A stretch of 64,000 nucleotides of DNA. Origin: JADFOI01 sp965218935. Lineage in GTDB: Bacteria > Acidobacteriota > UBA6911 > RPQK01 > JADFOI01. The notes below the pieces were generated by a model. That model was given only the letters and a program-made list of their open reading frames with translations, was not told the origin of the DNA and did no database searches. Positions 7,605 through 15,718 of this stretch are shown in pieces. The number at the start of each line of letters is the position of its first letter. Within the stretch, counting starts at the first letter, position 1. The translations under genes and the position numbers were made by a program. The stretch covers positions 124,001 through 188,000 of the forward strand of contig CBDCMH010000008.1 in the NCBI GenBank assembly GCA_965218935.1. The letters run 5' to 3'.

Positions 7605-7820
7605 TCAGTGATCAGTCTGTGGCCCGACAGGTCCAGCATAACCAAACGGGCGATCACCGAAATCGACGCGAAGAGGTCCTGGAGATTCTCGCCACCGATC
7701 CAACGACCCGATCGGACATTGCGAACTGGACCAAACGAACGGGATACGCGATGTTCGCACCGGGAAGAACCGGACCTGCTGATTCTCCACGTCCGGAAGC
7801 GTGTTCGACCCGGTCTCGTT
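7605..7820 (+). pseudogene. Frameshifted TusA/SirA-like sulfur-carrier gene
   Basis: Three successive frames give one TusA-like protein: RSSITKRAITEIDAK (frame of 7608), then EVLEILATDPTTRSDIANW with TKRTG (7672-7743), then REEPDLLILHVRKR (about 7764-7805). This follows the family order: Cys-Pro helix, TDP loop, DIxxWxxxTG helix, final strand. The active-site CPxP is not recognisable and at least two frameshifts separate the parts. No complete ORF exists. Confidence 0.5.
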
Positions 7821-7860
7821 GCGCTCCCTTGAAGACAGGCGCACGCTGTGCGCCCCTACA

Positions 7861-8652
7861 CTAATCCTGCTCAGCAATGCTGATCAAGACGGAGCTGTTG
7901 ACGATTACCCTGCTGAGCTGTTCCTGTAAAAGCTTTTCGTCTTGCCCTGATTCGGTCAAAAACTGCAAATGGACTGCGAGGGCCTCGATTTGAGTCAGGA
8001 AACCATCGGATACCGCTGCCGCGTTCCATCCATCTTCGGTGAGCCCTGAATTGGTTGCTTTCGGAACATCCTCCCGGCTGAGGTTCAGACCTTCCAGCCG
8101 CTGGATTGCCTCGTTTAAAGCAGCCCGAAGATTGGAAGTCTGGGACTCCGCTTTCCTGAGGAAAGAAACTGCCTGACCCAGTGCCAGAATCGCGCCCTGC
8201 TGGCGGGCCCTGGCGGTGGCGAACATGGCAGAATCTCCATCCGGTTCCCCGCCCACAAACAGTGCTACCTCCAGAACAATTGTCTGCAAGTGGGGATCGG
8301 GTTCGCCCTCCTGGAGCAGTTCTTCTTCATCATGGTCAAGTGGCGGCAGACGCGCAATCACCACATCAAACAGGGAGCCCGGAGCCACCGTACCGATTTC
8401 CGGAGGATGCGCTGCTCCACTTTTCTCTTCCTCGGCTCGCCAAATTCTCCATTCGAGCCGGCTCAACGGGTGAGCCGAATTGTTTCGCAACATCAGCAGG
8501 TAACTATCGACAGCATCCTCAAAGGCAATCACTTGAACTGACGGAATGGAGTTGACGATTTTTGGGGGAATATCCCCTTCATCGTGAGCTAGAAGCGAGC
8601 TCCAGCCAACAGTTAAAACAAGGAAGGAGAAAACTAAAATGACTGATCGCAT
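7861..8652 (-). CDS. Exported protein of unknown function
   Basis: A 263-residue protein with a clear signal peptide (MRSVILVFSFLVLTVGWSSLLA-HD). The mature part has an N-terminal beta-rich half resembling an Ig-like or fibronectin-like fold (SVQVIAFEDAVDSYLLMLRN, LEWRIWRAEEE) and a helical C-terminal half (about 150-263). No catalytic motif is visible. It is followed 113 bp upstream by an exported amidohydrolase on the same strand; the two may be independent. I do not recognise the family. Confidence 0.7.
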   Translation of the reverse strand: MRSVILVFSFLVLTVGWSSLLAHDEGDIPPKIVNSIPSVQVIAFEDAVDSYLLMLRNNSAHPLSRLEWRIWRAEEEKSGAAHPPEIGTVAPGSLFDVVIARLPPLDHDEEELLQEGEPDPHLQTIVLEVALFVGGEPDGDSAMFATARARQQGAILALGQAVSFLRKAESQTSNLRAALNEAIQRLEGLNLSREDVPKATNSGLTEDGWNAAAVSDGFLTQIEALAVHLQFLTESGQDEKLLQEQLSRVIVNSSVLISIAEQD

Positions 8653-8765
8653 CTCAAAAAAAGCTGGCAGCCGTACCCCCGCTGTTCAGAAACAGCTTGG
8701 GTTCAAATTTTTCACGGCCTGAACCCAAGCTGCATGCCTCCAGAAAGCGTCAGAATCCCAATCCC

Positions 8766-10700
8766 TCAGTGCAGATGCCTGAGGGTGGTCAATGGCGAAT
8801 GGTTTCCGCCCTCTTCAAAGTTGTAACGAAGTTGCGCTCCTACGGGAGCTTCCCCAACTTCGGAGGCGAATTCGTCTCGAAGATAGCGTACTTGGCCTCC
8901 GACTACGGTCATGAGGGGGTAGGTCTTATCAATCTGCTCAAACGGGATCGTAAAGTAGTCCTGATTTAACACCAGGAAATCGGCGAGTTTTCCAACTTCC
9001 AGAGATCCCAGCTTATCTTCTTTCGTCATGAACTCAGATCCCCAGGCCGTAGCCATTTTCAGGACCGACACACGATCCAGCGCCTGATCAGCACCCACGA
9101 TCACCCCTTGCCGGTTCCTTCGAGTCATGAAACCCGTCATCAGCGAAAAGGCTCCGCTTCTCCAGGAGCCTTCCCCTTCCCAAGCCACCTTGACTCCACT
9201 ATCCAGAGCCCTCTTAACCGGAACAACCCAGCCCTGGTACTTCTCAAAACCATACTTTTGAATCCAGGGAAAGCTGCGACTCAAGGGATTGGGACCCATG
9301 GCCAGCATCATCCCCAGATTCTTCAGTCGGGGCAGCTGGTCCGGACGAGGGTAGAGACCGCCATGGTCCATGCTCAGGCGCAGCGAACGGACGTGATCCA
9401 GCGTCACCTTATTAGGATTTCTGGCCATGGCCTCTTCGATCGCATCCATGAAATAATCTGCGGACAGATCTCCATAATTGTGGCCGGCTACGACTCTGCC
9501 GCCTTGAGCCAGGTAGGTGACTACCGCTTCATAGTTCCAGGCATCTTTGCTGTACCTGCACCACTCCAGTCCGCCTTCGCCCGGCTTTCCTCGTTCTTCC
9601 TCAGGTACGATCGAGCTGCAAAAAAGCGGAGGTCCATGGTCGATCATTCCCAAGCCAATGGCCGCAAACCAGAAGTGGTCGTCTCCAAGTTTATAGAGAT
9701 CACCCAGGCGGCGGACAAAATTTTCGAAATGTTGGGTTACGGCCAACCCGGTATAGTGCGTGAAGCCAAAGCGAACGGGCATGCGCTCTTCACGATAGAG
9801 CCTCATGTAAGCATTCAGATTCTCAATCCCCATAAGATGAGACGAAAAGGTGGTGATGCCAGCGGCTGCCTCTTCAAGTAATCCGTAATGAATGATGTCC
9901 GCAAGCTTGTCTGTCTTGTCATTGTAGTATCCATCGACCACGATCTGGCGGCGGAATTCTATCCCCATATCAGCAAACCCGGTTTCCGTCCAGCCTTCCG
10001 GGAAGGGGGCAATCTCCCCGTTATACATCTTCTCCAGGGCCTCCATGGCTGCGCTGTTGATGATGTAGGCCGGATGAGCTGCCACGATGATCGGTTTTTC
10101 AGACCCGGTGTATCCGTCAAGCTTCAGGGCAGTAGTCATTCCCCCGTTCAGAAAGTGAAAACCAGGCCCGTCTCCTGTGCCGAATTGAGCATTCTGCAAA
10201 TTGATAATGGACCATTGTCCGGGTTTTACTGAGGACATCCGCTCAGAAAGCAGAACATGCAGATTTCTGTCTATTTCCTCCGGCGTATCGCCCATCACCC
10301 GAAAGGCTCTCACGCCCGGGTGGTCGGGATTCGCTTGCAGGTAACGACCGAGCGCATGGTCATGGACATGCGTGTGGGCATTGATCAGGCCGGGAATGAC
10401 GGTTCTCCCACCGGCGTCTATGCGGGTGGTGTCGGGCCCGGCAAAACGCAGAATCTCATCCGTCGTGCCCAGTCTCCAGATCTGGCCGTCTCTGACCGCC
10501 ACGGCTTCGTAAATATTGCCCGGGTTGGTGTTGATGCCGTAGTCGTCCATGGTGACGATCTTGGCGTTGTGCACAATCAGATTGGGATAAACCACAAGTT
10601 CGGGTGGAGCCCCTTGGGCTTGCAACTCCCCGCCTGCCAGGCCGAGCATCCCGACTAATAGAGCTAAACTTAAAACCAGCATGTCTTGCGTTCTTATCAT
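8766..10700 (-). CDS. Exported amidohydrolase (YtcJ-like, amidohydrolase_3 family)
   Basis: The 644-residue protein starts with a signal peptide (MLVLSLALLVGMLGLAGGELQAQ). It then shows the metallo-hydrolase pattern: a small N-terminal beta domain (VVYPNLIVHNAKIVTMDDYG), the metal motif NAHTHVHDH (about 112-120), a long TIM-barrel body, and the C-terminal VGKLADFLVLNQDYFTIP strand common in YtcJ-like enzymes. The family hydrolyses N-acyl, amide or similar bonds, and the substrate is not predictable. Export makes a periplasmic scavenging role likely. The ATG at 10698-10700 is the natural start because the signal peptide follows at once. Confidence 0.88.
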   Translation of the reverse strand: MIRTQDMLVLSLALLVGMLGLAGGELQAQGAPPELVVYPNLIVHNAKIVTMDDYGINTNPGNIYEAVAVRDGQIWRLGTTDEILRFAGPDTTRIDAGGRTVIPGLINAHTHVHDHALGRYLQANPDHPGVRAFRVMGDTPEEIDRNLHVLLSERMSSVKPGQWSIINLQNAQFGTGDGPGFHFLNGGMTTALKLDGYTGSEKPIIVAAHPAYIINSAAMEALEKMYNGEIAPFPEGWTETGFADMGIEFRRQIVVDGYYNDKTDKLADIIHYGLLEEAAAGITTFSSHLMGIENLNAYMRLYREERMPVRFGFTHYTGLAVTQHFENFVRRLGDLYKLGDDHFWFAAIGLGMIDHGPPLFCSSIVPEEERGKPGEGGLEWCRYSKDAWNYEAVVTYLAQGGRVVAGHNYGDLSADYFMDAIEEAMARNPNKVTLDHVRSLRLSMDHGGLYPRPDQLPRLKNLGMMLAMGPNPLSRSFPWIQKYGFEKYQGWVVPVKRALDSGVKVAWEGEGSWRSGAFSLMTGFMTRRNRQGVIVGADQALDRVSVLKMATAWGSEFMTKEDKLGSLEVGKLADFLVLNQDYFTIPFEQIDKTYPLMTVVGGQVRYLRDEFASEVGEAPVGAQLRYNFEEGGNHSPLTTLRHLH

Positions 10701-10784
10701 TTTCGATCCCTCCCACTATGAGATTAAGGTTTAAACCGCCTCCTGATCCTGGAAACGCATGGAGTTCCACCCGTTCATTTAAGT

Positions 10785-11161
10785 CCAATCTGGAGCAAGA
10801 AGTCAACCGAATCAGGCTTGGAACCATCCGTCCCGACTGCGTTGGCTTGTTTATGTTCATCGAGACTGGAAGAAACCTCCGCTTCTCTGCAAAACTTGTC
10901 GGGTAAAGACGCGTAAGCATTGGGCAAAGAAGCGAAAACGAGAGTGGGTCCGAGCCAAATGCAGGAATTGCGGTTCCGACATTTACCTTCGTAAGGAATG
11001 GCTCGATCCTCTCTACCTACTGTAAATCCAAATTCTGCAGAGAGGGAGAAAAGAAGGGACGTCGCGCAGGCAACTACGTTACCAAAGCGTTGGCTTCTAA
11101 GATGCCTAAGAGCGGATGGAAGGTTCCAGGAGGTCTGCCGTCTCTCGGGAAGAAGCGCTAG
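10785..11161 (+). pseudogene. Possible zinc-ribbon protein remnant
   Basis: Without any usual start codon the forward strand reads DWKKPPLLCKTCRVKTRKHW, then CRNCGSDIYLRKEWL before a stop near 11029. A neighbouring frame continues YCKSKFCREGEKKGRRAG and PKSGWKVPGGLPSLGKKR to TAG at 11159-11161. Paired CxxC motifs and strong Lys/Arg content suggest a zinc-ribbon protein broken by a frameshift. Codon pattern is weak, so chance similarity is possible. Nothing else is visible between 10701 and 11403. Confidence 0.3.
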
Positions 11162-11403
11162 GGAGATATTGTAAGTCCTGGAAGTGGAATTTTCTAAGTG
11201 CCTTTCAAAGTGTTTTTTTGAGTCTGTCGATTGACGCGAAGGGCAGGGATTTTCGCTAAAAATCCCATTCCGGTCCTTCCTCTTCCTCGACTTCTTCCGA
11301 TTCAACATCGACCACTTTCTTGGCGGCGGGAGGCTACCTGAGCAGGGCCGAGTCTAGGCTATATTGAAATTCAAGATGAAAGGGGACGATTCTACCCACC
11401 ACG

Positions 11404-11454
11404 TCAGGGCATCAAATTCACCCGCCGCAGCAGGTCGTGGAAGCGAGGGTCTGA
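11404..11454 (-). repeat. Dispersed tail remnant (DPRFHDLLRRVNLMP-stop)
   Basis: The reverse strand reads SDPRFHDLLRRVNLMP then TGA (11404-11406). It sits directly after the original stop of the histidine kinase gene (11459-11461), without its own upstream gene. The flank GGGACGATTCTACCCACCAC is shared with the 3885-3930 copy. Confidence 0.6.
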
Positions 11455-11560
11455 AGCCTTAATCTGGGGAGGCGCTGGAGTTGAGAGGAACACAAACCTT
11501 GATCTGGGTGCCAACTGAGGGTTGGGACTCGATCAAAAGCTCCCCACCTACAAGGCTGAG

Positions 11561-12610
11561 TCATTCCCGCATGCTAACAAAGCCCAATCCACCATCATTT
11601 CCCACAGACTCAGGACTAAATCCGACACCTGAGTCGCAAACACGCAGGTGGAGCTTATCGGAACCTCCAGCCAACTCCACCTGGGCTGCCTGTACCTCAC
11701 TATGCTTCAAAATGTTGGTCAGCGATTCCTGTAGGACTCGAAAAAGGCAGATTGAGACATCCGGTGGAATTGGGCTGGGAACACTGGTGTGGCTGAAGTC
11801 GATCTGAATACCCGAAGCTTTTGAAACCTCCATGCACAAGCTCCTGGATGCCGCCACCAGACCGACATGCTCAAGCGCGGAAGGGTGCAGTTGATGGGAC
11901 AGATTGTGCACCTGGGATAAAACTCTCCTTATCTGTATTGTCAGTTCTTGCAGTCGCTCAGCCAACTCAGCCTGGGATTCGGGAGCCTTTTGATTCAGTT
12001 GTTCGATGTCAATCGATAAAAGCAACAGCTCCTGACTCAACTGATCATGGAGTTCCAATGCGATGCGTCGGCGCTCAGTCTCCTGTGACTGGATCAGGCG
12101 CCTGCTCAAAGCCAACAACTGTGTGTGTGCCTTGGACAGATCCTCAGTGCGTTCCGCGACTCGCAACTCCAAACTCTCATGGCTCCTTGCCAACTTTTCC
12201 TCCGTCTGCTTGCGCTCGGTGATGTCATGGATGGCTAGAACCACAGTTTTGTCTTGCTCGTTAAGTTGAATACCTGCTGCCGTTATCTCCAAAATTGATC
12301 TACTAGCGCCCTTGGAGAACTCGTAAGTTCCATGGGCTTTGTCAGGACCTTTCAGCGCTCTAACCAGCGGGTGCTGCTCAGGAAGAAGGCCCCGACCCTC
12401 GTGCTCTATAGGGAGTAATTCAAACAGCCTGGCTCCCAAGATTCCAAGATGGGTCCGCCCGACTAAAAGATCAAACGAGGTATTACACCATTGAATACTT
12501 CCCTTCTCGTCGGTCCACACTATGGCGTCGTCGATAGCCCCAAGCCCTATCTCCACCTTGCCTAACGTTGCGCGAAGTTGGCTGATAAGGTCGGCTGATT
12601 CCGTAGTCAT
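11561..12610 (-). CDS. PAS-domain sensor histidine kinase (HisKA_3 type), truncated by an in-frame TGA
   Basis: Start at ATG 12610 (MTTESADLISQL), overlapping the stop of the PAS gene upstream as ATGA. A PAS domain (about 20-140) is followed by a coiled coil, a HisKA_3 box with the phosphorylated His in RRRIALELHDQLSQEL, and a HATPase_c domain with N box (ESLTNILKHS), DSGVGF and GLGFVSMRE. TGA at 11561-11563 stops the protein there. The same frame then continues LSLVGGELLIESQPSVGTQI KVCVPL to TAA at 11459-11461, exactly the missing end of the ATPase domain. A CGA-to-TGA change (MRER to stop) is the simplest explanation. Its partner response regulator is not in the window. Confidence 0.8.
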   Translation of the reverse strand: MTTESADLISQLRATLGKVEIGLGAIDDAIVWTDEKGSIQWCNTSFDLLVGRTHLGILGARLFELLPIEHEGRGLLPEQHPLVRALKGPDKAHGTYEFSKGASRSILEITAAGIQLNEQDKTVVLAIHDITERKQTEEKLARSHESLELRVAERTEDLSKAHTQLLALSRRLIQSQETERRRIALELHDQLSQELLLLSIDIEQLNQKAPESQAELAERLQELTIQIRRVLSQVHNLSHQLHPSALEHVGLVAASRSLCMEVSKASGIQIDFSHTSVPSPIPPDVSICLFRVLQESLTNILKHSEVQAAQVELAGGSDKLHLRVCDSGVGFSPESVGNDGGLGFVSMRE

Positions 12611-12987
12611 GGGCTGCCCCTGAGCGGACGGATCATAGCCCCAAAAGCCCACTGATCTTCTTGGTGCTCGGCGATAATGTAGTGCTCGGCCTCAAACTCT
12701 TTACCATCTTTGGTGACTGCTTTGAGCTTGAGAGGCTGACCGAGCAACGTAGGTGTCCCAGTTAGGAGAAAGCGGGAAAAGCCGAGATTGTGTGCGTCAT
12801 GTAGGTTCCTTGGGATAATCGTCGTCAAAGTTTTGCCAAGGATTTCGTCAGAGGTCCACCCAAAAACTAATTGAAAGGTTTCGTTTACGTAAGTAATGTA
12901 GCCTTCGCGATCTGCGATCACAACCGGCAAGTCGGTCTCACGCTTCATCTCATCGATTGTTTTCACGGGTTCTTTGTCGGAGATCAT
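12607..12987 (-). CDS. Single PAS-domain protein
   Basis: 126 residues forming one PAS fold: PVVIADREGYITYVNETFQL, then FGWTSDEILGKTLTTIIP, ending IIAEHQEDQWAFGAMIRPL. There is no output domain. Its TGA overlaps the ATG of the histidine kinase gene, so the two are translationally coupled and the protein is likely a sensory input module for that kinase. The ligand is unknown; no haem- or flavin-specific residue pattern is evident. The 1500-bp IS lies about 100 bp upstream. Confidence 0.75.
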   Translation of the reverse strand: MISDKEPVKTIDEMKRETDLPVVIADREGYITYVNETFQLVFGWTSDEILGKTLTTIIPRNLHDAHNLGFSRFLLTGTPTLLGQPLKLKAVTKDGKEFEAEHYIIAEHQEDQWAFGAMIRPLRGSP

Positions 12988-13091
12988 TTGTATTTTCTCT
13001 GATGGTCGAGAGGTTGCTCCTTGTTCATGAAGTTCCCCTCAAGTGTGTTTTTTGCAAATGTTAAACCAGAAAGGAGTTAAAGGAAAGAAGA

Positions 13092-14591
13092 CGAATTGCC
13101 TCATCAAAAATCTATTCGAAATGGATACGTTGCCTCATTAAAAAATCTATTCGAAATTGCCTGGCCCTGAGCAGGGGAATAGAAGTGTCCTCCATGAAGG
13201 AATGGAGGGCACCAATGAGGTTAACGATGGCAGAAAAGCGTGTATTGATCAAAAGTTTTGCCCCCCGCTACCGGAAGAAGGGCAAGAAGGTGAAGGGGGA
13301 AGTGTTGACGGAGTTTACCCAAATGACGGGCTACAACCGCTGCTATGGAGCCTATCTGCTTCGCCACCAGGGCAAGCGGATCCGGTTGAGCCCCAAGCTG
13401 GTGGCGGTAGGGGATATCGGCAAGAGAGTACGGCGAGAGCGGGCCCGCAAATACGACCAGAAAGTTCTAAAGGCGCTGACGATGATCTGGGAGATACTGG
13501 ACTATTTGTGTGGCAAACGTCTGGTCGCGATTTTGCCGGAAGTGGTACCCATTTTACAAAGACATGGGGAACTGAAAGTGGATGCCAGCACCCATGAGCG
13601 GTTGATGCAGATCAGCGCCGCCACCATCGATCGGCTGCTGGAGCCCGAAAGGTGCAAGCACCGTCTCAAAGGACGATCCGGAACCAAGCCGGGAACGCTG
13701 CTCAAACACCAGATTCCGATCAAGCGTTTCGCCGACTGGCAGGAGGATCGCCCCGGTTTTGTGGAAGTGGACCTGGTGGGCCATGAGGGAGGCCAGGGTC
13801 GGGGGGACTACCTTCAAACCCTGGATGTGACGGACGTGTACACGGGCTGGACAGAGGTCCGAGCGGTGCGCAATAAGGCCCAGGTGTGGGTCCTGGAAGC
13901 GATGAAGCTGCTTCAGAAACGCTCGCCCTTCCCTTGGCTGGGGATGGCTTCGGACAACGGCAGCGAGTTCATCAACAAGCACTTGATTCGTTTTTGTGAG
14001 CAGGAAAAGATCAGCTTCAGCCGAACCCGCCCCTCGCGCAAGAATGACAACCCTTATGTGGAGCAGAAAAACTATTCGGTGGTTCGGCGGGCCGTGGGTT
14101 ATGCTCGCTACGAGGGAGAGCGAGAACAGGAGCTGGTGAACGAGTTGTACGATCGGCTGCGACTGCAGATCAACTTTTTCAAGCCGGTCATGAAGATGGT
14201 GGCCAAGCAACGTCGAGGGTCTCGGATCTGGAAAAAGTATGATGTGCCGAAAACTCCCTACCGGAGGATCTGCGAGTCCCCTGAGGTGGCGGACAAGATC
14301 AAGCGGGAACTGGCCCGAGAGTATGAGAAGCTCAATCCGGCCCAGCTGGCACGGCAGATCGGCTGGCTTCAGAATTGCCTTTTGCTCAAACCGACTCCTG
14401 AGCAGAAGAAACGATGGGAAGCGGGCTGGATGTGAAAATCTTTCTCTTGCTGCAGGCTGCGGGTGTTGGGCAAGGGGTTGCCACTCCTCTGGTTGGTGCT
14501 TTTTACCACCACTTTTTGCAATCCCTTTCGGATAGATTCTTAGTGAGGCAACGAATACCCTTTGGAATAGATTTTTACGTGAGGCAACGGG
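13092..14591 (+). mobile_element. 1500-bp insertion sequence, copy 1 (intact)
   Basis: Comparison with the copy at 53034-54533 fixes the ends: CGAATTGCC on the left and GGCAACGGG on the right. Both copies are 1500 bp and each is flanked by its own 5-bp target duplication, here GAAGA (13087-13091 and 14592-14596). Each end carries two copies of the motif TTGCCTCAnnAAAAATCTAT about 35 bp apart, in inverted orientation between the ends; these are presumed transposase-binding sites. One transposase gene fills the element. Confidence 0.92.
13185..14435 (+). CDS. Transposase of the 1500-bp IS (rve-type DDE)
   Basis: A 416-residue transposase. N-terminal helix-turn-helix region (KSFAPRYRKKGKKVKGEVL, TGYNRCYGAYLLR) is followed by an integrase-core catalytic domain with the DDE residues in FVEVDLVGHEG (D), GMASDNGSEF (D) and NDNPYVEQKN (E), and a C-terminal helical tail. 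The longest frame opens with GTG at 13185, but ATG at 13215 has a better ribosome site (GGAGGG at 13204-13209). Sequence differs from copy 2 by at most a base or so, so transposition is recent. I do not assign an IS family with certainty. Confidence 0.9.
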   Translation: MSSMKEWRAPMRLTMAEKRVLIKSFAPRYRKKGKKVKGEVLTEFTQMTGYNRCYGAYLLRHQGKRIRLSPKLVAVGDIGKRVRRERARKYDQKVLKALTMIWEILDYLCGKRLVAILPEVVPILQRHGELKVDASTHERLMQISAATIDRLLEPERCKHRLKGRSGTKPGTLLKHQIPIKRFADWQEDRPGFVEVDLVGHEGGQGRGDYLQTLDVTDVYTGWTEVRAVRNKAQVWVLEAMKLLQKRSPFPWLGMASDNGSEFINKHLIRFCEQEKISFSRTRPSRKNDNPYVEQKNYSVVRRAVGYARYEGEREQELVNELYDRLRLQINFFKPVMKMVAKQRRGSRIWKKYDVPKTPYRRICESPEVADKIKRELAREYEKLNPAQLARQIGWLQNCLLLKPTPEQKKRWEAGWM

Positions 14592-14654
14592 GAAGAAGTC
14601 CCCAGCCCTTTTTTTGCTCAAGATCTGCACCCTATCTGCACCCAGGAGTTTTTT

Positions 14655-14984
14655 CTACTTTGCAGGAAGCGACAAAGCATAAGTAATACCTAGACTTACC
14701 CAGTTTTCAAGGTCGGTGTCTGTTTCATAGCCTGGCAAGCCCACCATGACCCAGCCCGTCATGGGGCGACCCGTGAAATCGAACTCTTTGGTATGGGGTT
14801 GTGCGAGTGCCTCCGGGTAGCGGTCGGGTCCGACGCGAACGATGAGGGAATTGTGAAGCACCCCACATACCATGTTGCCCTGGGCCATAAACCCGATTCC
14901 TCCGAACATCTGCTTTTCCAAAAGATCGGGATGATCGCTGAGGCTCTCACGGATGCGTTGCGCTAACCTTTCATCGTAGGCCAT
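14655..14984 (-). CDS. TfoX N-terminal-domain protein
   Basis: 109 residues covering a complete TfoX/Sxy N-terminal domain: begins MAYDERLAQRIRESLSDHPD, then the family core EKQMFGGIGFMAQGNMVCGV and a C-terminal ENWVSLGITYALSLPAK. Stand-alone versions are common in soil and marine bacteria and are not proven competence regulators; role unknown. A second, nearly lost copy lies at 3608-3691, indicating duplication and decay. The IS copy 1 ends 63 bp beyond its stop. Confidence 0.82.
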   Translation of the reverse strand: MAYDERLAQRIRESLSDHPDLLEKQMFGGIGFMAQGNMVCGVLHNSLIVRVGPDRYPEALAQPHTKEFDFTGRPMTGWVMVGLPGYETDTDLENWVSLGITYALSLPAK

Positions 14985-15071
14985 GGGGTTTTCCGGCCTT
15001 CAATCTACTACAGTCTGCAGCCTAAATGAAGGCCGGATCCAGCAACCACAGCGGTCCCTATTCTTTTCGTG

Positions 15072-15482
15072 TCACCGACCGCACATGTCCGTGTAGGCAC
15101 TCTGCAATACCCCGATGTCGGACACGCAGGCCGGGAATTGGTCAGTGTTCACAGGTAATTCAAGGCCTGGTGTCGTGAATGTATATCCGGAAGAGAGGCG
15201 AACATCAGCACCACAGGTTCCTCCAAACGAGGAGGCAGGATCGGAGGTGAGAAAGAATAATGAGTCCTGCTGGGTGGACAAGTTGTTATTCCAAGTATTC
15301 ACCGTTACACCCAGGGATATTAATGATGACACGGGCGTACTAGGGGCGATATCGCAGGTTATACAACCGTCGAATGTCCCGTTGCACATGGGTATGCCGG
15401 ACGGTAGGATTTGGGTTTGACCGGTCCAGAACTGGGCGTCGAAATTGCAGGGGCAGCTGCCTTGTGAAGGCTGGGGTGTAGT
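15072..15482 (-). pseudogene. 3' part of a Cys-rich secreted protein gene cut by a palindromic element
   Basis: The open frame runs from the boundary of the palindromic element (15483) to TGA at 15072. It reads QPSQGSCPCNFDAQFWTGQT, then MCNGTFDGCITCDIA and ends LQSAYTDMCGR. It is rich in Cys, Thr and Asn, typical of a secreted or surface domain, and resembles no family I know. The N-terminal part is missing; the frame begins exactly where the MITE-like element starts, so insertion or a linked deletion removed it. Confidence 0.5.
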
Positions 15483-15650
15483 TGTATCCCGTCAGCGAAA
15501 GTGGGACACATAGGGCCGAGAGTTAAGAGAGAGTTGGAAGGTTTGAGGGGGTGAGATCTCACCCCCTCAAACCTTCCAACTCTCTCTTAACTCTCGATCC
15601 ATCCTCATCAATAGAGGCCCTATGTGTCCCACTTTCGCTGACGGGATACA
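15483..15650. repeat. 168-bp near-perfect palindromic, MITE-like element
   Basis: The outer arms are perfect 34-bp inverted repeats (15483-15516 and 15617-15650) starting TGTATCCCGTCAGCGAAAGT. The inner 80 bp (15517-15596) is a perfect palindrome centred on GAGATCTC. A 20-nt insertion (15597-15616) makes the right arm longer. Positions 15483-15571 are identical to 36050-36138, the left end of the IS3-like element, so this is two inverted copies of an IS end without transposase. It carries no gene. Confidence 0.85.
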
Positions 15651-15718
15651 GTCACTGTAAACAAAGATTATATATTCTATTAGCGAAGGAAGGTTCGGTG
15701 GATCGGCGCGGGTAGCGG

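Noticed and set aside
7490..7864. 124-codon forward ORF over the tRNA fragment
   Set aside because: It runs through the tRNA 3' end and one frame of the TusA-like remnant; it is not a gene in itself.
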